Assembly (NCBI GenBank): GCA_019454045.1 | Contig: SKCR01038867.1 | Span: forward strand, 97,813-161,812 | Direction: 5' to 3' | From: Zanthoxylum bungeanum | Lineage: Eukaryota > Streptophyta > Magnoliopsida > Sapindales > Rutaceae | DNA length: 64,000 bases | Shown: positions 19,163 to 30,257 of the stretch, piece by piece | Layout: every line of letters starts with the position of its first letter | Numbering within the stretch: the stretch's first letter is position 1 | Notes under the pieces: model-generated | Told to the model about the DNA's origin: nothing | Database searches by the model: none | Seen by the model: the letters and a program-made list of their open reading frames with translations, nothing else | Position numbers and translations under genes: made by a program

Positions 19163-20489
19163 TGTTGACAGAGGAAATTCTAGTCACCCTGGAACGAAAT
19201 CGCCCTAAGACGAAGGGAAGAACGAATGGAGGAAGGACGATAGAGCGAAGAGCGACGAAGAGTCGAGACAACCGGAGTAGCGGTTAGGACGAAAATGCAT
19301 GATGCAGTTGCTTCCACAATCGCAACAGTTGGACGGTTTTCCCTCCACAACCGAGCAGTTGAGACACGCAGCTCAACGATTACAGGCACTATCCGGCAGC
19401 TGCAGGGAGATATTGGGACTGCCCAAGTGGTTACAAGTTTCACTATAAAAGCTCAACCACGATCAAGCAGTTGAGACGCATAGCCCAACAGTTGAAGGCG
19501 CGATTCGGCAGTTGTAGGGAGATACTGGGACCGCCCAAGCAGTTTACAAGTTTCACTATAAAAGCTCACTCGGACAGAGAGAATAAGCCTGATCAAATGA
19601 AGACTCAAACGAGTATTTTTTTATCTTTTAGTTTCTATAACTTTTAGGACTGTAATTTGTGTGTTTGCGCCCCTTGGAGGCTGATCGGCGTAAACACACA
19701 CATATAACGTAAGCGCACGTATCGTTCAAGTAGTATAAAAATATAGATCCCACGAGGACTTAATTCATACTGTTGTTATTAATTTTTGAATCTATTTATT
19801 TACAAATATCTAATTATATAGAGAATAGAATGATTGTTTGATTGATTGGTTGAATGTGATTTTCCTTAATTAAAATAAAAACAGACTCAAAATAAAATAC
19901 TAAGGAAAATAGAAGGAAAGACTCAAGGATATAGGGTCGTGACTCCACACAATATTATTATAAAGATGAATTGATTCTCTTATCTATGTGTAATAAATCA
20001 GTTTGCTAACCTGGAACACGAAAATATGCAAAAGCCTATGTCGATGGTCAGACGCAAATACTCAGTATAACACAATTGAACCATATGTCTATGTCAACCA
20101 AATTACCTGGATTCATTAAGATTAAGTTCTAATTATGGCTACCCCCGCCCGACAGGTATATGTCTATCATGTAATGAAATATATTAAAGGGTTATTTATC
20201 CTCAAGGAAGATCGTTGGCTATTAAATCTAAGGCTGAAACTTAAAATCCCTATGTCTAGTTCATTTTAAGTTTACCACATCAATATTAGTGGTGATCAGA
20301 CAACAAGAAGCATTAAGCTTAAGACTCAATAAACAAACTAAAGAATTACTCATAAAAAAAAATCAATTATTAAGCCTAATAATATTGTGTTTCATCACTT
20401 TCCTAAAATAAAATGATGGGGATAGATGATCCACTTTTAGAAATCTCAAATTATTATAATATGGAAATTGCCAGTATTATCCAATTAAG

Positions 20490-20900
20490 TTGAACCAGCC
20501 ATAAATGGGGTGTTATAATTTATCCATAAACCAGCCATATAGGCGGTAATTATCTGTCACCTAAAGACCAACCATATAGGCGGTGTCACATTATGTTACA
20601 TAATTAAAACCAGCCATTAAGGCGGAATCAACTTTTAATTCATATTATTAAATCACAATTTCCATATTATAATTTAAATGAGATTAATCTACCTTTACTA
20701 TTTCTAATTTAGAAATCTCCTTTATTATAATATATAAATCTGTGTGATATTTACCAACCAGCCATATAGGCGGTATCCTGATAAGTCAATATAATAATTA
20801 ATTACCAACCGACCAACCAGGCGGTATCCTCATTAAGTCGGGTTAAAACCAGTTTAAAAATAATTACCAACCGACCAATATGGCGGTATCCTTGTTAAGT
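20490..20900. repeat. Degenerate repeats around ACCAGCCATATAGGCGGTAT
   Basis: About seven copies of a roughly 20-bp word (variants of ACCAACCGACCAATATGGCGGTATCC) recur with irregular AT-rich spacers of 30-90 bases. Spacing and decay exclude a CRISPR array. They lie inside the nested solo LTR. Confidence 0.7.
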
Positions 20901-21219
20901 CAGGTTTTAAATAATTTATATATTATAATTAAGGGAGATTAATTTAAATTATAAAAGTAAAAAGCTTCATCTTTACCCCAGCAGAAATTTAATTATAAAA
21001 CATAAAGAAAAGAGAAGAAGAAAATAAAATAAAATTTTATTACAAAAAGTAAAAGTGCATAATTAAAAATACTAAAAGTAAAAATGCTTAATTTAAATTA
21101 CAAAAACTTAAACACACAAGATGTAATCCTTAAAGTCCTTACAAAACTCAAGGAATGCATGATTTGAATTCCGACATCGAGCTGAATTTATAGGCATCAG
21201 TAGGGTCTGGGCGTCGCAA

Positions 21220-21580
21220 CGCACGTAGATCTTTGACACGCGTTGTTTTGGCTTCACGAGATCGTGAGACGTGTCACGCTTATGTTGGCAGTTGACTTTT
21301 TGATGTCGGCAACATGTGATGGCGACACGTGTCCAGTGCACATTAGCTTGATCCGCTGAGATTTTGACACGTGGCAGGGTGCATTTTAGCGTTGATGATG
21401 ATTGTCGGCATCTTATGATGATGACACGTGGCAGGCGCACGTTAGCAGATCGGTTGTGATGTTGACACGTGGCACGACGCACGTTAGCAAAGTCAACTTT
21501 TCAGATTCTGACACGTGGACCCGGTGCACGTTAGCAAGGACTCGACGCACGTTAGGCTTCGCGATTCCAAGGGTTTGGGC
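21220..21580. repeat. Repeats of GACACGTGGCA and GCACGTTAGCA with five G-boxes
   Basis: Units of about 40-50 bp each carry a GACACGTGGC-like core followed by GCACGTTAGC. CACGTG occurs at 21326, 21368, 21425, 21466 and 21512. ACACGTGGC is the classic plant G-box/ABRE core bound by bZIP and bHLH factors (established knowledge). Function here is inference. Confidence 0.7.
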
Positions 21581-21928
21581 GTCGCGACGCGCCCAAATTA
21601 CCAAAATGCCATTTTTGCCCATTTTCACTGTTTTGCTCCAAATCACTTCCCCGAATGTCCTGAAACTTTATTTATCTACAAAATAACACAAAACACATCA
21701 AAATATTCACAAAACTCAAGAAACTATACAAAATATTAAGTTAAATGAGTGGGAAATAGTGATAGATTTGTCACTCATCAGAGGCTTATTCACTTAATCA
21801 AACACTCATTGCTGAGACTTTGTCTTAGGAGGTTTGAACCTTACACGTTTCTCTTTGTTCTTCGCGCACAAAAATAGCGCAAACAATTTTTGGCGACCAC
21901 AGTGGAGGAATTGGTGTAAATAGTGGAG

Positions 21929-23858
21929 ATGCCTCCGAAAAGAAACGTTCAAACTGGCTCGAGCACGGAGGAAGGAGGACTGGAGCAAACCAACCAGCCC
22001 CACGTTCCAGCCGTAGTCGGTCATTTCGAGGGTCTGGCAGACGCTAGTCGATACGAACCTATGAGGGAGCTCGGCCCTACGCGGTACGTGCATTGTTTGG
22101 TGAATTCACGTAGGATGTTGTCGAACAGGCTAGGCTTCAAAATGCGCATGTCATAGACAAATTCGTATCAACTAGCAACTCACATTACAAAAACATGGCC
22201 AAACATCTAAGCTCGTTAAATGAATTAATGGACAAATATGTGAACGGCGCGACGACGCTGCCGTGGACCACGCCCCTCCCTGCACCAAGCAGTCAGGAGG
22301 CTGGCCCTAGTAATGTTCTTGCGTAAGGGACCAACATCCCTACGGTTCTCAGGGGAGTAATAAGTCCTGAGGACAACGGCCCACAATTAGGGCCAAATAT
22401 GCACCAAGGGCCAATCATGACACAACATGAAGTGGTGTTTCCTCAAGGCATCTAGGCTTCTCAGGGGCATAATCACGATTATGTCCCACTTTTGAGAGGA
22501 CCGCAGCCGCCGTCCATAGCCGTGCCATGTAATGGCAACGATATATTAAGGCAACAAATGACTGAGATCCTTCAAGACCAATTCAGTCTAGGCATACGGC
22601 CAATTCGGCCAAGATATCGGAAGCCATATCCTGATTGGATCGATGTGGCTTATCTATGGCCTCGAAACTACAAGATACTAGATTTTTCCCTATTTACGGG
22701 GTCTGGGGAGGTTTCTACCATGGAACACATAGGGTGATTTACCCTTCAGTGTGGGGAAGTCAATGATTTCAACAAATTGAGGTTATTTCACGGCTCATTG
22801 TCAGAAGTAGCTTTCTCCTGGTATGTCAGTCTGCCGGCCAATTCGGTAGAAGGTTGGCAGCAAATGGAACAGTTGTTCCATGCGCAATTTTACAAGACCG
22901 AATCTGAAGTAGCCTTGGCCGATTTGGCAAACCTAAGACAGTTGTCAGGAGAGTGGGCCGAGACATTTTTACAGCGGTTTAAGGTAGCCCGAGGTCGATG
23001 TTACGTGCCTCTGCCCGAAAAGGAATTTGTGAGAATCGCTCAAGGTTGCCTCAATCTCGATCTAAAAAAGAAATTTCAGGATCGCGAATTTTGGGACTTT
23101 CCCCAACTCACCACTAGTGTGGTACGTTATGAGCGGTTATTACGAGAAGATGAGCAAATAAAAAATTCGAGTAAAGGGACGTATTATAGAAACATTGATT
23201 ATGAAATGGGCGAAGTAGACGTCGAATCGGACGACTTATGTTTGGCCGAATTGGTTAAGGGGAAGCCTTACATTTGTAAGACGTGGGTGGAGCCCCAAGC
23301 CAATGAAAATAACGATAAAAAGAGTATGGACTTCTCTTTTGATATCACTAAAGTGGATGCCATATTCGACCAGTTGTATAAAGATAAACAAATTAGTTTG
23401 AGTGATCGACATACATTGCCAACAGCCGAACAAATCGGTAGTAAAAAATATTGTAAGTGGCACAATATTGTAATAATTGTCTTGTTTTTCGAAATGTTTT
23501 ACAGGATGCTATAGACTCTGGACAAATTACGTTCGAGAAAAAGATGGCAGTGGATAATAACTCTTTTCCAAAATCGGTGGAATTGAACATGATCAACCCA
23601 GACCTGGCCAAGATGAATCTTCCGAAGGTCAAATTAGTTCTAAACGAAGGACAACACCATCATCGCCCAAGCGCTCTGGAAAGGATTAAGGAACCTTCAG
23701 AGCATGGAGAACGGCCGAATGTTTGTATTCGATGCAAAAATAATATAGAATGGATGAGGGAGTTAGAAGAGACTTGTGAAAGGCCCGTAAAGAAAGAGTC
23801 AGCAGCATGGCAGCCACAGACCTTCGCCCCAAGATTTTATGGGAGAATTCAAATTTAG
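21929..23858 (+). pseudogene. Gypsy gag, degenerate
   Basis: The leader ATG at 21929 begins MPPKRNVQTG in one frame. The main gag frame (22492-23514) is broken by a stop at 22738 and reads a typical plant retrotransposon gag core. That core includes FHGSLSEVAFSWYVSLP, WQQMEQLFHAQFY, LANLRQLSGEWAETFLQRF and VRIAQGCLNLDLKKKF (about 22785-23085). A further segment continues in another frame to 23858. Gag would form the particle that packages element RNA. Several stops and shifts make it non-functional as a single protein. No zinc knuckle is seen. Confidence 0.8.
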
Positions 23859-24629
23859 TCCAAAATGTAAGAACGTTTAGGCCGAGAATTCATCGGCCCA
23901 ATTTATGACATTCATACCGAAGGCCACTGTCAGGACAGCGTCCAGGTAGGAATTATTCCCCCATGGACGAAATGACAAGGACGCAGTTAAGGCGACATCA
24001 AAGAAACTATGGCCGGATGATGCGCCAACAAGGCGAAGCAAAGGCCACCACGGGCCGTAGCCCTCGCATCATGGAGAAATCAGAAGCAAACAAAAAAATG
24101 AGTGACAGTAAAAAAGGAGCAGTGACGAGCGGCGATGAACGCACTAAGTTTGATAGGCGAGAGCGGGACGAAACAGACGACGAATAACCTTATATCGTCA
24201 TTTAGTTCGGAAGTATGCCACCGGTTGTGGCCACCATTACTTGTTGCCAGTGAAATTCAAGGGGATAACAGCAGAGGAGCTGGAACAAGCGAAGACGTCT
24301 ATGACGGCAACGAGACCGAATTTACAGCGCTCTCGATAACAGATATGGAGGCTTCGGATGAGGAAATGACCGACATAGAAGAAGAAATAGACATCAAAAC
24401 CGAAGCAAGTAAAAATGAAATTTCACAAAATCGGCTTCTCAAAGAATTGTACGAGGCCGGCAATCCTGCAGTCGGAACGTTAGGAGAAGATTTGGGACGA
24501 TATTCATTCCTCGTTTTTTATGGGACACCTAAGGTAAAACAGACCATCACCAGAGCCGAAAAACGGAGATTGGCCGTCAATAACGTCTCTCAAGGTTCAC
24601 CAGCCACGTTGCCACCATCTGGATGAGAC

Positions 24630-25346
24630 ATGGAAGATAAATCGCCTCAAGCTAACAACGAGGGCAATCAAGCAATGGAGATAGGTCTGTCAGGGAAGGT
24701 GATATTCCCAAAGCCGCCACCACAAATGACAAAGCATCTGCGGCCGCTGTACGTGAAAGCAAAGGCTAATGGGATACATATCACCAAAGTGTTGATTGAT
24801 AATGGGGCGTCCATTAATGCAATACCAGTTAGGATGCTAGGACGCTTGGCAAAGTCAGAAGAAGACCTCCTCCATATGGAAGTGATTCTTACCGGCTTTA
24901 ATGGAGGGGCGACGACGGCCAAAGAGGTTATTCAGTTGGACTTGCAAGTGGGAAGTATTACGAAAACAGTAGTATTTTTTGTCATAGATGGGCCGACAAC
25001 ATACAATATGCTCTTAGGACGATACTGGATACACGACAGCCGATGCATCCCTTCGTCCCTTCATCAATGCCTAGTATTCTGGAACCAGAGGGACGAGGTG
25101 GAGATAGTGCATACCGACAATAAGCCTTTCGCTGCAGAGACAAATTCGGCAGAGTACTTCATGTACGAAGGGAATTATGGGCCGACCAGAGTTCTAAATG
25201 AAGGGCAAAACCCAACCATTGTGGCTCAAAATGACGAGCCATACCCCGCGGGACTGCTGAATGATTTGTTCGCACAGACGAGACCAACCACAGTGGTTTT
25301 TGGAGAGCCAACGCACATCAATTTAAATGAAGAACAAGCAGAATAA
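24630..25346 (+). pseudogene. Gypsy aspartic protease region
   Basis: A 238-residue open frame contains VLIDNGASINAIPVRMLGR (about residues 54-72), the DxGAS active-site block of retrotransposon proteases (here DNGAS), and LLGRYWIHD further on, typical of the gypsy protease C-terminal part. In an intact element it would cut the gag-pol polyprotein. It lies between a charged linker ORF (23963-24626) and the RT. The domain itself has no internal stop, but it is separated from gag and RT by stops. Confidence 0.8.
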
Positions 25347-25732
25347 GGAGCAAGTCGCCCTTGCGGCCTCCAAGGCCAGTTTAATGGCCTATGTAGCAGA
25401 GCGAAAAAATGAGGCCGAAGCACATGCCGCGATTTCGGCTTTAAGAGGCAAATTGCTGGCGCATCAGACAGAGGACAAGATAAGAGAACTATGCTGAGTG
25501 GACTGATTGATAGAAGAAGACGAATTAATGGAATAAGAAAAATACGCTCTGAATGGACGACGAAAAACAAATATCTCAAGAGGACAAGATGCATTGGACG
25601 AGGTAAATTCTGGGGAGCGAGCATGATAGACGCATCACTTACGTCAGCAAGGAACTGGAGTCTCAGGTACGCGAAAAGCTAATTTGTCTACTACGAGAGT
25701 ACAAATATTGTTTTGCATGGGACTGCAATGAG

Positions 25733-26393
25733 ATGCCCGGTTTAGATAGGACGTTGGTAGAGCATAGGTTGCCAATCATGCCAAGCCATAGGCCTCATAA
25801 GCAGCATCCCCGGAGGTTTGCGCCCAATGTCATGTCTGATATTAAGAAAGAAGTCGAACGCCTTTTAGAGGCGAAGTTCATTAGGACGACCAGATATGTG
25901 GAATGGTTGTCAAATATCGTTCCAGTCAGGAAAAAGAATGGAAAAATAAGGATCTGTATAGACTTCAGAAATTTAAACTTAGCGACACCAAAAGATCAAT
26001 ACCCAATGCCGACAGTAGATGCCCTAGTGGACTCCACGGCGGGGGGACCAAGTTTGCTCTTTTATGGATGGGTATGCAGGTTATAATCATATTTACATCA
26101 CCGAAAATGATATACACAAAACATCATTTAGGTGCCCAGGCTCTCTAGGGTGTTATGAATGGGTAGTGATGTCGTTCGGCCTGAAAAACGCCGGTGCCAC
26201 TTATCAGCGGGCCATGAATTTGATCTTTTATGACATGATCGGCGAATCTGTAGAAGTCTATGTGGACGACATAGTGGCGAAATCTGTGACCATGGAAAAA
26301 AATTTTAGCCATTTAGCAACGGCCTTTCAGCGAATGAGAAAGTTTAAACTAAAATTGAACCCTGCCAAATGTGCTTTATTTTATTGGGCTTAG
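25733..26393 (+). pseudogene. Gypsy reverse transcriptase, truncated
   Basis: RT motifs occur in order: VERLLEAKFIRTTRYVEWLS, IVPVRKKNGKIRICIDFRNL, then after a frameshift near 26050 GYNHIYITENDIHKTSF, VMSFGLKNAGATYQRAMN, and the catalytic YVDDIV (about 26258-26275). The coding sequence stops right after KLKLNPAKCALF, in the thumb, where the antisense ORF begins. The remaining RT, RNase H and integrase are absent. Frameshift plus truncation make it inactive. Confidence 0.85.
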
Positions 26394-27908
26394 ACGCCTC
26401 AGTTGCCTTCTTCGACCCCGTCGGCTTAGAGGACTTGGGGGACAAATGAATGGAAGAAAAAACTCTCATGGAAGGCAAGGAGAAAAAGCGTTTGTGGGCA
26501 GGTGGCCAGAAACGATCAAAAGAAGAATGAACAGATGTGCAAAGAGCAAAAGGAGCTATAACAAAAGAAGAGATCAAAGAGCGAGTTTCTGCCAAGGAAT
26601 CCTCAACTTTAGAGACTGAAAAGACCTTAAAACGGTCTGACAAAGCAGAGCGCGTGTGAAAGAAAGAAAGAGGCCACCCTTGAACGAGGCCAAATTGACG
26701 GGCAATGAAGTTGGATGAGTACAGCTTTACTCCGGCCTTGCCATTGGCCTCAGTCATGATGTCATGAATCAGGTCGCGACTACATAAAAACCTGCGCCAT
26801 ATGCGAAGACCTGATTCGTCATCTTCCGAAAAAGGGAGGTCATGGACGAATGATGGGTTATCCGACACAGAAAAAAGGGAAAAAGAAGGAACCCGAGGAA
26901 TAGTGTAGAAATACTCAAAAACAGCGCGATAGGAGAAAGAAGATGGCCGAAATTGAGAAAAAAGAAGACCGGCACAAGGATAAGGGTGAGTTGAATCAAT
27001 TGTGCCGAAGATAGGGAAATAGGCTCTCAACCAGAGTTGAACGAGCCACAGGGGACCGGAGGCAATGGGTGATGCCCCCGACCGAAGTTGTTTCTGGAGG
27101 ATGGCCAATCCTCAATATATGGCGGCCAGTAAAAAGGAGGTCAGGTCTAAGTGACGGTCGTGGGCAAGGTCGGAAGAGATAAGGAGATAGCCCAGCACGG
27201 GCTTTTGGCTAGGCACACAAATAATATATTTGCACAACCAATAATGAAGGAAAGTTGTTCGCTCTAACATCGAAACAAGACCAGCCGTTTTCGAAAACGT
27301 GCGAAGAAAAGAAGAATATGATGAAAATGACGAATGGTCCATTGAAGGAGGAGAGAAACGAAAGTTTGTACAAGCCGAGATGGTCACTCCAAGATGAGCC
27401 AGTCTAGTAAGAGCACCAATATCACGAAGGGTGATAGTGAGGGGCCCGACCGGAATAATGAATACATTTTATTCAGAAGACCAAAAGAGCAAAGAAATAG
27501 GAAACAAGTTACGATCAAAAGGGGCAAAGCTGATGAAAGCTCGATGAAAGGAAGAATGTGATGTTTATCTAAAAAGGCTCGAGTATCCGCATGCAACAAC
27601 ATACGTTGAAACCAGACTTCGAATGCGGTATCGGGTTTGGGCCAAGTGCGAATCAGATTAGACTGAACGAAAGGAGAGATGTTAAGTGGCTCAGAAAATG
27701 GGAGGCCAGAAGAAGAGGAGAACTGTTGAGCCAACGGAGCCGTTGCAATAGTGTCATCTTCAACGAAGATGGGTCCAAGAGCGCACTGGCCGAAATTCTC
27801 ATCAAGGGTGTGAACTCTGAAGGTGCCCACAGAAGAAGATTACAGCGCCATCTTATAATCGGCGAAGGTTGAGGCGCTATTTTTGGGAGCAGATGATGAA
27901 TAAGCCAT
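26344..27908 (-). pseudogene. Antisense plant-mobile-domain (aminotransferase-like) ORF
   Basis: Read on the - strand from ATG 27908 (MAYSSSAPKNSAS), several frames joined by stops or shifts give plant mobile domain (PMD, aminotransferase-like) sequence. Examples are an FEVWFQRMLLHADTRAFLD segment (27600s), FLHYWLCKYIICVPSQKPVL (27200s), and ASGPLWLVQLWLRAYFPIFG (about 27010-27070), ending in a lysine-rich tail at 26344. Host PMD proteins such as MAIN and MAIL1 work in genome stability and silencing, and PMD ORFs carried by gypsy elements are known. Here the ORF sits exactly where RNase H and integrase should be. Its 3' end overlaps the truncated RT by about 50 bp on the opposite strand. Whether it is still translated is doubtful. 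Confidence 0.75.
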
Positions 27909-29194
27909 TGATAACAGAAGGTCGAGAATGCGATAAAAGTGGTTTTGCAGAGGAATTCGAAGGTAACGTGAGGCCCGAATGGAATGAATCTTTATGTAAC
28001 AGACGAATGGTTTAACTTGAGACAGATGTCGCAATACGAGTTGTCGAGAAGTGAAAGCGGCGGGAAAACAGAAAATGATGAAAGGTTGCCCTAGAGAGGT
28101 GTCCGAATGCAACTCGCCGCGAAAGTGACGTGCGACGGAAGGAACACGGAAGTGACGTAAAAACGGCTCTTAAATGGGCCTCATGATGAAACGTATAGGA
28201 AAGGGCCGCACATTTATTACAGAAGTGATACGGTCACGAAGGACTCTAAAAGGAAGCCCGACAGGTTACAGAGCGAAGAGTTCCATCCTGGGTATTACAT
28301 CGCTCGATCTTGCAGCATCGGCCTCCAGCAGATCGACCGAACCTCAAAATCTTAGCATCGACCTCCAAGATCGGTCAAGGACAAATGTCAATACTACATC
28401 CTCTAGGGGCATCGCCCAAGCTGTTTCCATTATTGGCACAAGCAGTAAAGACAAAATTGATATGACAATACCATCAGGCCGCAGGCTTACTTTCGGTAAA
28501 AAAAACCAGACCTAGAGTAGGGAGTCCCCCCAATTGGTCAGGTAACACATGGGAAAAAGCATTTCACGTGAAAACAGTGTCATGACTTAGGAGTATAAAG
28601 AGGAAGGGAAGAAGTAACTTGCAAGGTCTCTCAACCGCCCATTTAATGGCCGATTTTACTCAAAACATCGCAGCTGGCCCTCAGTAACCAAGCGGACTCC
28701 CTAAGATGAAAAGAAAGATTGGGAGAGGCAGAAGAAAGTCGAGAAAAATAAAAGATCTGCATGAAACAAAGGCCATCAGAAGCGAAAGCTTCTCTTCGAT
28801 GAAGTGTGAAATGGAATGTAAAGAGATTAGCTAACGGCCATCCACACGGTGTGAGGTGTGAAATGAAATGTAATGGTGTGGATGGACTATGTCCGTTAGC
28901 GACAACTGACCAGGGTCCTCTGTGTGGAAGGTACTGTATCCTCCCGGTTGCGGATGGGTTACGCTTATCGGCAGCGGCTAGCCTCAGATTCTCTACGCGG
29001 GGAGTGCAGAGAGCCTGATTCCACATATTCTCTGGACTAAGGGATTAGCCGAGTGATGGGCTGGTCGAGGGCGAAGAGGAATGACCATACAAGTTTCTAT
29101 CATTCCGATCTATACGCATTTTCCTCGATGAAAGACCGAAAAATTTACCTCGATCTTCACGTCCGGTTCAATCAAGGTAAATTTGGGGGACAAT

Positions 29195-30003
29195 TGTTGA
29201 CAGAGGAAATTCTAGTCACCCTGGAACGAAATCGCCCTAAGACGAAGGGAAGAACGAAGGGAGGAATGACGATAGAGCGAAGAGCGACGAAGAGTCGAGA
29301 CGACCGAAGTAGCGGTTAGGACGAAAATGCATGATGCAATTGCTTTCACAATCGCAACAGTTGGACGGTTTTCCCTCCACAACCGAGCAGTTGAGACACG
29401 CAGCTCAACGATTACAGGCACGATCCGGCAGCTGCATGGAGATATTGGGACTGCCCAAGTGGTTTACAAGTTTCACTATAAAAGCTCAACCCACGATCAA
29501 GCAGTTGAGACGCACAGCCCAACAGTTGAAGGCACGATTCGGCAGTTGTAGGGAGATACTGGGACCGCCCAAGCAGTTTACAAGTTTCACTATAAAAGCT
29601 CACTCGGACAGAGAGAATAAGCCTGATCAAATGAAGACTCAAACGAGTATTTTTTTTTTTATCTTTTAGTTTCTATAACTTTTAGGACTGTAATTTGTGT
29701 GCTTGCACCCCTTGAAGGCACGATCCGGCAGCTGTATGGAGATACTGGGATCGCCCAAGTATTTTACAAGTTTCACTATAAAAGCTCACTCGAACAGAGA
29801 GAAGAAGCCCGATCAAATGAAGACTCAAACAAACATTTTTTTTTATCTTTTAGTTTCTATAACTTTTAGGACTGTAATTTGTGTGCTTGCGCCCCTTTGA
29901 GGCTTATTCACTTAATCAAACACTCATTGCTGAGACTTTGTCTTAGGAGGTTTGAACCTTACACGTTTCTCTTTGTTCTTAGCGCACAAAAATCGCGCAA
30001 ACA
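29195..30003 (+). repeat. 3' LTR of the gypsy element
   Basis: 809 bp. It is longer than the uninterrupted 5' LTR because of an extra segment of about 190 bp (about 29706-29895), a tandem duplication of the TATA-containing unit and following U3/R sequence. TATA boxes lie at 29477, 29591 and 29777. It ends CGCAAACA at 30003, followed by CAATC. Confidence 0.9.
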
Positions 30004-30257
30004 CAATCTCTTCTCAAGCCTCAAGCCTCAAGGTACTATTACTATATATTTCTCTTCTGATTTTCTGCCTGGTGTAACTAAATCTTATTCAGTTAAATAA
30101 TGCCCAATTTCTCTTATCTAATGGCGCAGCTTTGTTTATTGTATTATTGGATTCTTGTTACTTTTTTTAGCAACTTGGTCTATTTAGATTCTTGTTATCT
30201 TACGCCACTGTCTCTGTTTTTTTTTTTTTTTACAGTTCAATTTTCAAAGTTCAACTT

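Larger units (their letters stand above)
19682..21780 (+). mobile_element. Nested solo LTR, TSD GAGGC
   Basis: A 2099-bp unit begins TGATCGGCGTAAAC and ends CACTCATCA. It is flanked by GAGGC at 19677-19681 and 21781-21785. Its removal restores the host LTR exactly as in the 3' copy. No internal retrotransposon domain is present. It carries two tandem-repeat zones (20490-20900 and 21220-21580). Its first 100 bases (CGTAAGCGCACGTATCGTTCAAGTAGTATAAAA and so on) resemble those of large plant gypsy LTRs, which is inference from memory. Confidence 0.9.
19163..21885 (+). repeat. 5' LTR of the gypsy element, with nested insertion
   Basis: Without the inserted solo LTR and its duplicated GAGGC, it is about 620 bp. 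It matches the 3' LTR at both ends (start TGTTGACAGAGGAAATTCTAG, end region TTACACGTTTCTCTTTGTTC). It contains two TATA boxes (19444-19450 and 19557-19563), each in a repeated unit of about 110 bp. Confidence 0.9.
19163..30003 (+). mobile_element. Ty3/gypsy LTR retrotransposon, chimeric and defective, TSD CAATC
   Basis: The element starts TGTTGACAGAGG at 19163 and ends CGCAAACA at 30003. It is flanked by CAATC at 19158-19162 and 30004-30008. The order is 5' LTR (19163-21885, interrupted by a solo LTR), primer-binding region directly after the LTR (TTTGGCGACCACAGTGG; tRNA not assigned), gag-like ORF, aspartic protease, partial reverse transcriptase, an antisense plant-mobile-domain ORF, polypurine tract (29181-29190, TTTGGGGGA), and 3' LTR (29195-30003). 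Large gypsy elements with antisense ORFs are known from the Tat/Ogre lineage, and the placement here is inferred. RNase H and integrase are missing and frames are broken, so it cannot move by itself. Confidence 0.92.

Noticed and set aside
20490..20900. Regular short repeats resembling a CRISPR array
   Set aside because: Repeats are degenerate, spacers vary widely and are AT-rich, no cas genes exist, and the host is a plant. They are internal LTR repeats.
21108..21482. 124-residue minus-strand ORF
   Set aside because: It only reads through the G-box tandem repeat of the solo LTR; the translated product is repeat-derived with no domain.
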